Source: Coraliomargarita sp965656715
GTDB lineage: Bacteria > Verrucomicrobiota > Verrucomicrobiia > Opitutales > Coraliomargaritaceae
Direction: 5' to 3'
Assembly (NCBI GenBank): GCA_965656715.1
Contig: CBFHLR010000017.1
Coordinates: forward strand, 1-64,000
Length of the DNA: 64,000 nucleotides
Each line of letters starts with the position of its first letter. Position 1 is the stretch's first letter. The notes below the pieces were generated by a model. The model ran no database searches. It was given only the letters and a program-made list of their open reading frames with translations, and had not been told where the DNA came from. This document shows positions 41,625 to 50,306 of this stretch, in pieces. The translations under genes were made by a program, and so were the position numbers.

Positions 41625-43127
41625 ATGTCAAATATCCTCAGAATGGAGCTACAAGAGTCAATCAGAGCCTTACATCAGAAAGGTTGGAGTCATCACCGCA
41701 TTTCCCGTGAATTGGGCGTAAATCGTCGTACGGTAAAGCGTTACTGTTGCAATTCAAAGTGCACCAACTCGCAAACCGGGTCTTCGGATTCAAAATGCAC
41801 CAACTCGCAAACCGGGAAAAAGGGCCCTTCGAGTGTCTGCGAGCCCCATCGGTCTCGTATTACCCAGTGGTATGAATCAGGCCTGAGTATCGAGCGGATC
41901 CATCATGACCTGCAATTGGAGCACAGTTTTGCTGGCTCCTATCACAGCGTTTATCGCTTCGTGAAGACACTGGATGTCGATCATTCCAAGCGTGTGTACC
42001 GGATGGAGTGCGAACCCGGCCAAGAGGCACAGATTGACTACGGCACAGTGTATCTTCCGGTGGGCGAGAACGGGCGCAAGAAGAAGGTGCATCTGCTGAT
42101 TGTGACCTTGAGCCACTCACGCAAGAGCTACGTGGAAGCGGTGTTGTCGCAGAACACGGAGAGCTTCTTGCGCAGCGTGGAAAACGCCTTGCGTCACTTT
42201 GGCGGGGTTCCCGAACGGCTGTGTCCGGACAACTTGAAGGCCGCTGTCATCAAGGCGGACTGGTATGAGCCCAAGCTCAATCCAAAGCTCCGGGACTTCG
42301 CCGCGCACTACGGCACGGTGATCCTGCCGTCCCGCCCGTACACGCCAACGGACAAGGGGAAGGTCGAGGCAGCCGTCAAATACGTCAAAAACAACGCCTT
42401 GAAGGGCAAAACCTTCACCAGTCTGGCCGAAGTTAATGAGCACCTGCGCTGGTGGACTGCCCATGTCGCTGACAAGCGCATCCACGGCACGACCAAGTGC
42501 CAGGTGGGCGTTCACTTCGAGCAGGACGAAAAAGCCGCACTCAAGCCACTGCCAGCGAATCTGTTCCCATGCTTTGAGGAAGCTCCGCGCAAAGTCCACC
42601 GTGACAGCTATGTCGAAGTCAAGGGAGCCTATTACGAAGTGCCCGCCCAGTTCATCGGCAAAGAAGTCTGGACGCGCTGGGACGCCGCCATGGTTCGCAT
42701 CTTCGACCGCAAGATGGAACAGCTCGCCGTGCACACCCGCCTGGAGCGGGGCAAGTTTAGCCATGTGCTCGGTGTTGGCGGCTGCCGCGGCAGCGTCGAA
42801 CAATCGACCGGCTACTTCCGGGGGCGTGTTATCAGCATGGGCGAGCATACCCTGCGCTGGGCCGACACTGTGATCGCCACTGATACAGACCGTGCCCTGC
42901 GCCGCCTGCAGGGCTTGCTCTCACTCAAAGACAACTACCCCAAAGAGCAGATCAATCAAGCCGCTCGCAAGGCCCTGATCCACGGCCAACACACGCTCAA
43001 AGAACTACGGCTATGGATCGAGTCACCCCAAGACCAAGAGACCTTCTCGTTCCTGCAACAGCACGAACTCATTCGTAACCTAAACACCTACGACAACATC
43101 GCCGCCACCGGCACATTGTTCGATTAA
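41625..43127 (+). CDS. istA: IS21 transposase IstA
   Basis: This 500-residue DDE transposase has an N-terminal helix-turn-helix (HHRISRELGVNRRTVKRY, near residues 20-37), a catalytic core with QIDYGT (Asp), CPDNLKAAV (Asp) and KGKVEAAVKYVK (Glu), and a C-terminal Mu-like domain. Residues about 43-64 hold two copies of SKCTNSQTG, encoded by 29-bp direct repeats (41752-41780, 41788-41816). The ATG at 41625 is chosen; 41643 is also possible, while the TTG at 41619 is unlikely. The istB gene follows after 14 bases. Confidence 0.94.
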   Translation: MSNILRMELQESIRALHQKGWSHHRISRELGVNRRTVKRYCCNSKCTNSQTGSSDSKCTNSQTGKKGPSSVCEPHRSRITQWYESGLSIERIHHDLQLEHSFAGSYHSVYRFVKTLDVDHSKRVYRMECEPGQEAQIDYGTVYLPVGENGRKKKVHLLIVTLSHSRKSYVEAVLSQNTESFLRSVENALRHFGGVPERLCPDNLKAAVIKADWYEPKLNPKLRDFAAHYGTVILPSRPYTPTDKGKVEAAVKYVKNNALKGKTFTSLAEVNEHLRWWTAHVADKRIHGTTKCQVGVHFEQDEKAALKPLPANLFPCFEEAPRKVHRDSYVEVKGAYYEVPAQFIGKEVWTRWDAAMVRIFDRKMEQLAVHTRLERGKFSHVLGVGGCRGSVEQSTGYFRGRVISMGEHTLRWADTVIATDTDRALRRLQGLLSLKDNYPKEQINQAARKALIHGQHTLKELRLWIESPQDQETFSFLQQHELIRNLNTYDNIAATGTLFD

Positions 43128-43141
43128 AACCAAGCCAACAC

Positions 43142-43888
43142 ATGATCAACCCGAACCTCCAACACACCCTGCGTAAATTGCGCCTAAGCGGCCTAGCCAC
43201 CAGTCTGGAGCTGCGCCTACGCGAAGCCCGGGGCAACAACCTCGACCACCTCGAGTTCCTCGAACTACTACTGCACGACGAGCTGAACGTGCGCCACCAG
43301 CGCATGATCGAACGACGCACCAAAAGCGCCGACTTCCGCGAGAAACGCAGCCTCGACAGCTTCGACTTCAGCTTCAACCCAGACATCAACCGCAAGCAGA
43401 TCCACGAGCTGGCCACCGGTGCCTTCCTCGAACGCGCCGAAGACATCCTGCTCATTGGCCCGCCCGGAGTCGGCAAGAGCCACCTCGCCCAAGCCATCGG
43501 CCACGAACTGATCAAAGCTGGCAAAATCGTGCTCTACCGATCCATCTTCGACATCCTCGCAGACCTGCGTGAAGACGGGCTACAGGCCAAACACGAGCGC
43601 ATCATGAAGCGCTACCTCAAATGCGACCTGCTCATCATCGATGACATGGGCATCAAGCAGCTCCCACCCAAATCCGGCGAATACCTCTTCGAGATCATTA
43701 TGCGCCGCTACGAGCTGCGCTCAACCCTGATGACCTCCAACCGGCCCCTCGAAGAATGGGGCAAACTCCTCGGCGACGTCCCCGCTGCCACCGCCATCCT
43801 CGACCGCTTCCTACACCACGCAAACATCCTCAAAATTAAAGGAAAAAGCTACCGAACCCAACATGCGGTCAAACAGGCCATTGACTAA
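43142..43888 (+). CDS. istB: IS21 helper ATPase IstB
   Basis: The 248-residue AAA+ protein has Walker A LIGPPGVGKSHLA (near residue 105) and Walker B LLIIDDMGI (near 163), plus the IstB N-terminal helical domain. It assembles as an oligomer on target DNA and directs IstA. Length is normal for IS21 elements. No frameshift or stop disturbs it. Confidence 0.95.
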   Translation: MINPNLQHTLRKLRLSGLATSLELRLREARGNNLDHLEFLELLLHDELNVRHQRMIERRTKSADFREKRSLDSFDFSFNPDINRKQIHELATGAFLERAEDILLIGPPGVGKSHLAQAIGHELIKAGKIVLYRSIFDILADLREDGLQAKHERIMKRYLKCDLLIIDDMGIKQLPPKSGEYLFEIIMRRYELRSTLMTSNRPLEEWGKLLGDVPAATAILDRFLHHANILKIKGKSYRTQHAVKQAID

Positions 43889-44062
43889 TCATACGCATGG
43901 GGGCTCATTGCCGCCCCCATACCCCCGCTAGGGGAACAGAATTGGAAAGCAGAGCGCACTACGCTCTCGACATTACCAAAAATTAAACCATGAAAAAACG
44001 CGTCCCAGGGTGGTGTATTTTAACCCGCAAAATCGTGGTGCACTTTAACCCGCAAAATGACA

Positions 44063-44296
44063 TCAACCGCGGATCGTAAGCGAACAGACCAAGAACCCCA
44101 TCTTGCCACCACATAATAAGCACTCGGGAATTCGTCTAGTGAGTAACGAACCAAGTCAATGCTTAGTCAATATAGTCTCGACGAAAAATCCCCCATAGCA
44201 CCGCAACCAAGTAACTGGCCGATTTGCCGATGAGGGATGTCGCAGTTGTCGGCGACGTTTTAAAACCACCGAATCTGACACAAAAGTCCGAGACAA
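44063..44296. other. Non-coding stretch after the IS21 element
   Basis: These bases contain the right TCAAC duplicate and no gene that I can support. No terminator or repeat was recognised. Confidence 0.6.
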
Positions 44297-44602
44297 TTAC
44301 CGATGCGGTGTATTGGGCCCACGGTTAAGCGATACGCGATCAACCGACGCCAAAGCAGCTGCTTTATAAAGCTTACAATTAGCACCATGCTCACCAGTAT
44401 GTTTTGCCGACCTGCTGAGATTCACAGGACGGTGGCCCTTTTGAACTGCGTTTATCGTCTTCTTGCACGAGGGGCATTTGAACGATGTCTGATCGGAAGA
44501 CTGAGCCCTCTCAGCTTTCCACGATTGCGCACGAGGCGCTGCCTTAGCAGCAGAAGCAAGCCCAAGGCTCAGAAGCAGAACTAGATATACGTTTCTTTTC
44601 AT
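44297..44602 (-). CDS. Small exported CxxC protein
   Basis: The 101-residue product begins MKRNVYLVLLLSLGLASAAKA, a Sec signal peptide. The mature part is basic and has one FKCPSCKK motif and a later GANCKLY cysteine, suggesting a metal- or disulfide-binding site. ATG 44602 is chosen because AAAGG lies at a good distance upstream. It is the last gene of the cytochrome/metal run. No family is recognised. Confidence 0.6.
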   Translation of the reverse strand: MKRNVYLVLLLSLGLASAAKAAPRAQSWKAERAQSSDQTSFKCPSCKKTINAVQKGHRPVNLSRSAKHTGEHGANCKLYKAAALASVDRVSLNRGPNTPHR

Positions 44603-44747
44603 AACTAACCTTTCTTTTTGGGGTTTAGATGCCACTTGCATCATCCAATTAAACGTTTCTTTTTAAAAAAAACCTCAGAATAATGAACGGAATCGCCCGC
44701 ATGCCTGATGATCTGCATCAATCCTCGGATAAGTTAAAATGGATAGT

Positions 44748-44939
44748 TCAGTGCCCATCATCGGCATGCTCTCCAACCTTGATATGCTGAGCACCATTTG
44801 GCTCATCAACACCAAGAATCTCTAAGATTCCGTAGTAAACGGCACAGAGCCAAAGCAAAAAAGCCATCAACGCAAAGAAGCAGAGCATACACATTGCGAA
44901 AAATTCACCCAGATTCGAAATAAGTCGTCCGATTCGCAC
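44748..44939 (-). CDS. Small single-pass membrane protein
   Basis: The 63-residue product begins at GTG with AAGGGG six bases upstream. A long hydrophobic segment (MCMLCFFALMAFLLWLCAVYYG, with further ILEIL) spans the membrane, and the C-terminus is polar and His-rich (QHIKVGEHADDGH). It starts 36 bases after the di-heme cytochrome stop on the same strand. Such mini-proteins sometimes accompany cytochrome complexes, but no family can be named. Confidence 0.5.
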   Translation of the reverse strand: MRIGRLISNLGEFFAMCMLCFFALMAFLLWLCAVYYGILEILGVDEPNGAQHIKVGEHADDGH

Positions 44940-44975
44940 CCCACACCCCTTACTAATGACATAGAATTAAAGAGC

Positions 44976-45743
44976 TTACGGCCTTCCTTCGTTGCCTTTG
45001 AGGCTAACAATATATGCCACAACATTAACCAGTGCATCCTCGTCTGGGATAGCCATCGCCATCGCTCGCATTTGCCCCCCAGGAGTGTCCTCTGCATGAT
45101 AGCCACGGACACCAGTTTTAAATTTTTCTAAAGAGCTTCTCAGATACCAGTCCTGAAGACCTACCAACCCGGGGCCACCCATTGCAGGGTTCCCTTCCCC
45201 ATTCATCCCATGGCAAGTTGCACACAGGGCATAACTGACACGCCCAGCTTCAATATTTCCATTTATAGTCGCTTTAGGTAACGGTGAATTTAAGCCATTA
45301 ACATATGCTGACACCGCAAGAATGGATTCTTCATCTGCAAGCGTCATAGCCATTGCACGCATACGTGCACCATCAGCATCCTCTGCGTTTGCCCCACGTT
45401 TACCCTCTTTAAAGTTAACAAGCTGCCTAACCATATAGTTTTCGCTCAAACGATTGAGCGCTGGTGCCATCAAAGCGACATTACCTTCACCCTGCTCTCC
45501 ATGGCATAATGAACAACTGCTATACAACCTCTTTCCTTGCGCAAATAGGCTCTCCTGAGCATTCTGCTCTGACTTTAATAGAGGTGCCCCTCCAGACTTT
45601 GAGCCCCCCTCCTTACCATGACCAAAGAAGCCAGGGACACCCTGATAGATCCCATAGCCCCACATCGCAACCGTCAAAATTGCAAACAGAACAACATAAA
45701 ACACCATAAACAGCTGCAGTGTGGCTTCTTCCCTTGATGACAT
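44976..45743 (-). CDS. Membrane-anchored di-heme cytochrome c
   Basis: The 255-residue protein has an N-terminal transmembrane anchor (residues about 10-32) and two c-type heme sites, CSLCH (77-81) and CATCH (174-178). Each is followed by a domain with MRAMAM, which supplies the likely axial methionine. The two halves are similar and probably arose by duplication, as in cytochrome c4. It should carry electrons on the periplasmic side of the inner membrane. It is part of the minus-strand run with two further cytochromes. Confidence 0.9.
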   Translation of the reverse strand: MSSREEATLQLFMVFYVVLFAILTVAMWGYGIYQGVPGFFGHGKEGGSKSGGAPLLKSEQNAQESLFAQGKRLYSSCSLCHGEQGEGNVALMAPALNRLSENYMVRQLVNFKEGKRGANAEDADGARMRAMAMTLADEESILAVSAYVNGLNSPLPKATINGNIEAGRVSYALCATCHGMNGEGNPAMGGPGLVGLQDWYLRSSLEKFKTGVRGYHAEDTPGGQMRAMAMAIPDEDALVNVVAYIVSLKGNEGRP

Positions 45744-45829
45744 AACATCCTACATTGACTGGAAAACGTTCCCCAGCCGGCTACAGAAAAAAGATAGTTG
45801 AGATGTGAGCGTTATCACTAATATCACTG

Positions 45830-46210
45830 TTACTTAGCTCGAGGCAAAAACGTCGCCTTCATATATTCGATTACGCTCTTCAGTTCAGCTTCCGATAGAT
45901 TTGGATTCCCGCCCTTTGGAGGCATTGCCATGGCTGAGCCCTTACTCTGGTAGCCATCAGTTACATGCTTTAGCAGAAGAGCATCATCCTCTCGCAATCG
46001 GCTATCCTTGCCAGTCATGTCGGGCACTCCGGGAAGTGCACCTTTACCATCTTTTCCATGGCAAACAAAGCAGGTTGTATCATAGACCTTCTTCCCAGCC
46101 TTGAAGTCAGGGGTGGCGGCATCACTAGCTATAGAAGTGACAAATAGAGCAAGAACAGACAAGAAACCCGCCTTACAATTTCTCGAACTAAGAATATTGA
46201 AGTTATTCAT
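45830..46210 (-). CDS. Monoheme c-type cytochrome
   Basis: The 126-residue product has a signal sequence (cleavage near SDA-ATP) and one heme site CFVCH (47-51), with MAMPPKGG near residue 95 supplying a likely axial Met. It resembles class I cytochrome c (c5/c551 type). Its start codon abuts the preceding cytochrome gene with two bases between, so the genes are cotranscribed. Confidence 0.92.
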   Translation of the reverse strand: MNNFNILSSRNCKAGFLSVLALFVTSIASDAATPDFKAGKKVYDTTCFVCHGKDGKGALPGVPDMTGKDSRLREDDALLLKHVTDGYQSKGSAMAMPPKGGNPNLSEAELKSVIEYMKATFLPRAK

Positions 46211-46212
46211 GG

Positions 46213-46530
46213 TCAGTTGCTCCGTTGGAGGAACTCCAGAATGTCACGGGAATCTTGACCGGTAAGCCCCGCCCGGACGCGCATGTGAGAGGTAGCTACC
46301 TTCCATTCACGGTCATTCAGGTCTTTCGGGTCTCGCATATTGTGGCAGCGAACACAATTGTTTGCCCACAACTTCGCACCCCGGACAAAATCCCCCTGCT
46401 TACTTTCAGCAGCTTTCTTCTCAGTATCATGGACGATCTCGCCGGCATTTAATGAAACCACAGAGGCACCTATAATAAGTAAGGCTACAGATAAGACCCG
46501 CCATTTTGTTCTTTTGGAATAAATTTTCAT
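46213..46530 (-). CDS. Monoheme c-type cytochrome
   Basis: The 105-residue product has a signal peptide (VLSVALLIIGASVVSLNAG) and the heme site CVRCH (59-63). HNMRDPKDLNDREWKVATSHMRVRAGLTGQD fits a short class I cytochrome used as a periplasmic carrier, and the later Met may be the axial ligand. It follows the porin gene after 28 bases and precedes another cytochrome by two bases. Confidence 0.9.
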   Translation of the reverse strand: MKIYSKRTKWRVLSVALLIIGASVVSLNAGEIVHDTEKKAAESKQGDFVRGAKLWANNCVRCHNMRDPKDLNDREWKVATSHMRVRAGLTGQDSRDILEFLQRSN

Positions 46531-46558
46531 AGATTTCCTTTCTTCTGTTGGTTAGTAA

Positions 46559-47878
46559 TTAGAATCCGTAAGCCAGTTGAAGCAGGAATCTGTCATAGGA
46601 ATCCTCCTCTTCATCGCTGTCGTTGAACTCGTAGGCACACTTAGCGATGATATTACTAGAGAATCGGTAGTTCACACCCGGAGACCACTGCTTCTGCATT
46701 TCACCATGGCTGTCCGCGTATTCCCCATACCGCAGCACTGGTTCCAACTTCCAGTCCTCGAAGAAATATGACGCTTGTAGATACCAAGCCTCCCATTCCT
46801 TTTCTTCAGAGTCTTCCTCTGATGCACGACCAGCACCCAAGGTAGTTTTTACATACTCCCCGCGTAAAGTAAGGTTATCAATGTAGTCAGGCTCATAGAA
46901 AAAATCGGCTCCATATACATCATAATTCCTGTCGCCGACCTTCTCATCTCCTGCATAAGCGGCAGTCGCAGTCAGCGCTGATACACCAATTTCGAGGTTA
47001 GGTATTGGAAGAAATCCAACCCGACCACCGAACGACTTATTCCCATTCAAGTCTGAGACCGTCCCGGAAGTATCGAGACCTTCAATTTCGACTTCACCCT
47101 CGTGGCCTTCAGCGATGATTCTGGGGCCATTACCAATAACAAGGGCGTAGTTAAATCGCATGTCGCCAGCAGGAAGCCCTCCTCGCAACTGCATACCAAC
47201 GTCAGCAATTGGGGTTGCTTGAGAAGCACCTCCATGGCCGGCACCAAATCCGATCGGCGCTGAAGGCAATTTATTGATCCAGGACGGATGTAAGTTCTGC
47301 TGAAACTGCCCAATAGGACTTAAAAACTTACCCGCAACAAGTGTCATGTAATCGTTCAAGAACAGATCCAATGCAAGATATTCGATTTCGGTCTCTGTCT
47401 CTGTCTCGCCCTCTTCATTAGTCTCCAACTCAAAGCTCAACTCACTCTCAAGAAGCAATATGTCCTTATATTGATAGTGAATAATCGGTGCAAAATGGCC
47501 TGCACTAAAAGTGCTATTACCACCTTCAGCATCAGCATAACCGACATCAGCGTAACCTGCGATATGATAAAACGAATTCCCAAAATCGCCACTAATCAGC
47601 GTATTCCTTGAGCCAGATTGAGTAGCCTCAAGCTTCTCGACGTATTTGGTTTCCTGCTCCGAAAGCTTGCGCTCCATTTTCTGATCAAACGCACTCTCCT
47701 GCTCTTCAATCCTGGAATGCAATTTCTGCATTTCCACAGTGAGCGTTTGGAGCTGCATCTGCAGCTTTTCATAGTTTTTCTTTAGGACAGCATAATCGTC
47801 TTTCGCAAATGATGGGGTTACCGCGAATAATGAGGACAAACATACTACCGGTAAATAAGTTCGAATCTTATAGTTCAT
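46559..47878 (-). CDS. Outer-membrane porin with N-terminal coiled coil
   Basis: The 439-residue product has a signal peptide (cleavage near SFA-KDD), a coiled coil of about 50 residues (QLQTLTVEMQKLHSRIEEQE) and then an alternating polar/aromatic beta-barrel ending in a terminal Phe (LLQLAYGF), as expected for an outer-membrane protein. It resembles OprO/P-like or DUF-type porins of Verrucomicrobia. The start at 47878 gives the signal peptide; the longer reading does not. The transported ligand is unknown. The gene sits among cytochrome and metal genes. Confidence 0.85.
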   Translation of the reverse strand: MNYKIRTYLPVVCLSSLFAVTPSFAKDDYAVLKKNYEKLQMQLQTLTVEMQKLHSRIEEQESAFDQKMERKLSEQETKYVEKLEATQSGSRNTLISGDFGNSFYHIAGYADVGYADAEGGNSTFSAGHFAPIIHYQYKDILLLESELSFELETNEEGETETETEIEYLALDLFLNDYMTLVAGKFLSPIGQFQQNLHPSWINKLPSAPIGFGAGHGGASQATPIADVGMQLRGGLPAGDMRFNYALVIGNGPRIIAEGHEGEVEIEGLDTSGTVSDLNGNKSFGGRVGFLPIPNLEIGVSALTATAAYAGDEKVGDRNYDVYGADFFYEPDYIDNLTLRGEYVKTTLGAGRASEEDSEEKEWEAWYLQASYFFEDWKLEPVLRYGEYADSHGEMQKQWSPGVNYRFSSNIIAKCAYEFNDSDEEEDSYDRFLLQLAYGF

Positions 47879-48137
47879 TTCTATATGAGTTGGGTTAAAG
47901 TAAAGTGACTTGAAAAAATTGCTTAAAAGGCGCAGAACCCGCCTTCTACAAGTTTCCTGCATCCTAAACTATAATGCCCCTGGGGGACGATGGTCCCTCG
48001 ACAGAGAACACACTACTCCACAAGCCTCACATAGGCAGCTCCTGTTGAACGCAGATATGTGATACGTCACGCATCGCATACTTCAACGTAGACAACTCGA
48101 AAAACCCTCATGTTTTTTTTTGCGAGTTCTGAACTTT
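47879..48137. promoter_or_regulatory. Intergenic region with possible promoter for porin/cytochromes
   Basis: This 259-base gap splits the metal run in two. On the minus strand, GGGACCATCGTCCC (47984-47997) is a small palindrome lying just upstream of a TATAGT-like -10 box. The TATAAT reading on the plus strand points the other way. The signal is weak. Confidence 0.35.
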
Positions 48138-48956
48138 CTATAGATTGAAATAATCTGGGCCGTAAATCAGCGATCCACCGAAATGGCCGGTTAAAGGAAC
48201 AAGAATTAGAACAATCAGCAGCACAGCTCTGTAGAGTAGCAATCCCCATTCACAGTCAATTTTAACAGCCACCAGGGAGAGTAAACCTACCAGTGATGCC
48301 ACAACTGTAGAAAACCCCAACACCTGGTGCACCTCGAGTGTCTGGACCAACTCACCCGAATACGAACTATGCCCCTTTGCGACCCAACCAGAGAATGCTG
48401 CAATGATCGCGGAAAACACACCCAGAATGAAGTTTATTCTGCCAGCATACTGAAGCGAACCAGAATGTCTTAGTATCCCCATCAATTCAAGCAAAGCAGC
48501 GAGCGGAAGTAATGCGATAGGCAGATGGACAACAACAACATGGAGCTTTCCTGTAAGTCCCCAGACTCTAACAAGGATCGACGATGCATTTCCTTCATGA
48601 TCTGCTGCATGGTCATGCCCAGCATCGTGGCTGTATGATTCCTGGCTGTGACCTTCGGGACTATCCGAAGTTCTGACAATTTCTTCCGCGTCATGATGAG
48701 AACCATCTCCGCCATCGTATACAGGAAGCTCAACCGAGTAAACTTCCGGATTCGCGAGGAACTTTCTCTTACAAGACTTACAGCAAAAGCCAATCACTTC
48801 CCCCTGATACTCAGTCGTAATATGACTCTCAACCAGTTCTTCCGGTGTTACTGGACAATATTCGTTAACAATGCCCCCCTCCTCTGCCGCATACGATGAA
48901 ACGGTAGCACCAAAGATCGAAATTACAGCAAAACAAATAAATTTAAGGTAGATCAT
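48138..48956 (-). CDS. TRASH/YHS-like metal motif fused to DUF2231 membrane domain
   Basis: The 273-residue protein has a signal-like N-terminus, a metal-motif domain (EYCPVTPEELVES then GFCCKSCKRKF; Cys34, 58, 59, 62), a His/Asp-rich linker with several HDH and HDA runs, and a four-helix DUF2231 membrane domain with His139 and His144 in LHVVVVHLPIALL. TRASH-like domains bind copper or other soft metals. DUF2231 is an uncharacterised membrane domain often beside cytochromes and may bind heme. The start at 48956 gives a normal signal peptide. It lies 69 bases after the DUF3347 gene on the same strand. Confidence 0.8.
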   Translation of the reverse strand: MIYLKFICFAVISIFGATVSSYAAEEGGIVNEYCPVTPEELVESHITTEYQGEVIGFCCKSCKRKFLANPEVYSVELPVYDGGDGSHHDAEEIVRTSDSPEGHSQESYSHDAGHDHAADHEGNASSILVRVWGLTGKLHVVVVHLPIALLPLAALLELMGILRHSGSLQYAGRINFILGVFSAIIAAFSGWVAKGHSSYSGELVQTLEVHQVLGFSTVVASLVGLLSLVAVKIDCEWGLLLYRAVLLIVLILVPLTGHFGGSLIYGPDYFNL

Positions 48957-49025
48957 ATCCAGACAGCTGAGATAAAAAAGCCACCCCACTGTTTCACTAG
49001 TAGGGCAGCTCGTATTATCATGATC

Positions 49026-49595
49026 CTAATGTTTATGGCCCGAATGTCCACTGGAAGAGGAGCGACCTCCACTCGGTGAATATTCCTTATGCTCTTTACC
49101 CGCAACTTGCTCCTGAACACTTCCACAGCGAAGCATCATCGAACCGTAATAAGGGTTAGATACAGCCTTCTCAGATTGAAGCCAACTGCCTCCTTTATTA
49201 CCAAATGCCATTGGACAGTGCGCACTATAGAGAGGAGTATCGGCGGTCACACCAATATGCTTCACGAGCGATGTCACCTCGCGAGAAAGGTCCGAAAATG
49301 CGGCACGTGCTGCCGAAATATCACTAGCCCCTACAATTAGTTTTGCAGGCTGCGAAAGATCCATCGCTTCTTCATGCGCCTCCCCCTCGTGCGGGGCCTT
49401 TTTCATCGCAGCCAAGAAGTGCCTTGCACCAACTTGAGCCAATTTCAAATCATCCGAAGCAAGCCCTTTCTGTATCTGCAAGTATGGTTGAACTAAGGTA
49501 TCAACAAAAGCAGGCTTGAACGCATCACTGTGCGCATGCAGAGAACCCGCAACAACGAGTGATAGGGCAAGAAGTAGTTTTTTCATATGTTTCAT
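49026..49595 (-). CDS. DUF3347 periplasmic protein
   Basis: The 189-residue exported protein has a signal peptide (MKKLLLALSLVVAGSLHA) and the DUF3347 signature: YSAHCPMAFGNKGGSWLQ (His126, Cys127, Met129) and NPYYGSMMLRCG (Cys157). These Cys, His and Met side chains are suitable ligands for Cu(I) or Ag(I). The tail is Ser/His-rich. The same domain occurs in CusB (60618) and in the 56029 protein. The start overlaps the preceding TRASH gene by four bases, so the genes are coupled. Confidence 0.85.
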   Translation of the reverse strand: MKHMKKLLLALSLVVAGSLHAHSDAFKPAFVDTLVQPYLQIQKGLASDDLKLAQVGARHFLAAMKKAPHEGEAHEEAMDLSQPAKLIVGASDISAARAAFSDLSREVTSLVKHIGVTADTPLYSAHCPMAFGNKGGSWLQSEKAVSNPYYGSMMLRCGSVQEQVAGKEHKEYSPSGGRSSSSGHSGHKH

Positions 49596-49807
49596 TTCTC
49601 AGTAGTATTTCGTTTTTCTTTTAATGCATCTATTGACTCGTAGGCACGCCGCCTCGAGATGTAGAATTTTTTTTTGTTGTCGAATTTTTCGAAGCACAGC
49701 GGACAACAGATGCTAATCCACTCACCCTCATACTGGAGACGCATATAGACGTCCCCCTTCAGCGGACGCTCGCAAACAATGCAATCGACGTTTTCCTCAC
49801 TGGCCAT
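49592..49807 (-). CDS. TRASH-like metal-binding mini-protein
   Basis: This 71-residue protein has CIVC (Cys9, Cys12) and ICCPLCFEKF (Cys34, 35, 38), forming one compact cysteine site that resembles TRASH/YHS metal-binding domains. There is no signal peptide, so it would act in the cytoplasm as a chaperone or sensor. It overlaps both neighbours (11 bases upstream, 4 downstream), an operon sign. Confidence 0.75.
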   Translation of the reverse strand: MASEENVDCIVCERPLKGDVYMRLQYEGEWISICCPLCFEKFDNKKKFYISRRRAYESIDALKEKRNTTEK

Positions 49808-50153
49808 GATCGCTGTTGAGTTCGGTTTTGCTAACTTCGCGATTCATACTACGGATGCGCTTTGCATCACAGGAATATGGACTGTCTTTGCAGTATGAGC
49901 ATTGGTGCCTTAATTCACCGTCCGTAAACAAGGTTGTAAGTGCGCCTTGGCACCCAGGACACTGGTGCTCATAGCGAGGCGCATCCTCATAACCATCTAT
50001 TGCCATTTGCATCTCATCCGGGAGAATCAGGACAGACCTACACTCTGGACAGGCTGTCGCAGTTTCGGAGGTAGACTTCCCAGTGGACGCACAGCTAGAT
50101 AAAGCAAATGCGGCAGCGATTAAGGCAACTAGACTGATAATGCTGTTTTTCAT
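49797..50153 (-). CDS. Lipoprotein with three CxxC motifs
   Basis: The 118-residue product has a signal peptide ending in the lipobox LSSC (Cys21), then three pairs, CPEC (35-38), CPGC (65-68) and CSYC (85-88), indicating one or two structural or functional metal sites. The ATG at 50153 gives the correct signal peptide. It is first in the minus-strand metal/cytochrome run. The gap to hamB holds its promoter; no sharp -10/-35 was found. Confidence 0.72.
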   Translation of the reverse strand: MKNSIISLVALIAAAFALSSCASTGKSTSETATACPECRSVLILPDEMQMAIDGYEDAPRYEHQCPGCQGALTTLFTDGELRHQCSYCKDSPYSCDAKRIRSMNREVSKTELNSDHGQ

Positions 50154-50306
50154 GATAGATTCGTTTAATTCACCTTTTAAACGCACCAATCACGAACAAC
50201 CCTCATGATTTATCCAACTTTCTTGAAGAAACACATTCGGCCCTAGAGAGCCAACTAGCCGAACCCATTAGGTAACATGCATCCCTTCAAATCTTTGGAA
50301 AATCTC

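Larger units (their letters stand above)
41566..44062 (+). mobile_element. Complete IS21-family insertion sequence
   Basis: The element is 2497 bp, bounded by TGTCATTTTGCGGGT at the left and its complement ACCCGCAAAATGACA at the right, and flanked by TCAAC (41561-41565 and 44063-44067) as a 5-bp target duplication. Each end has two copies of a transposase-site-like unit (ATTTTGCGGGTTAAARTGCACC-type). It carries istA and istB. Everything looks intact, so it may be active. The right-hand 170 bases after istB are non-coding. Confidence 0.93.
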
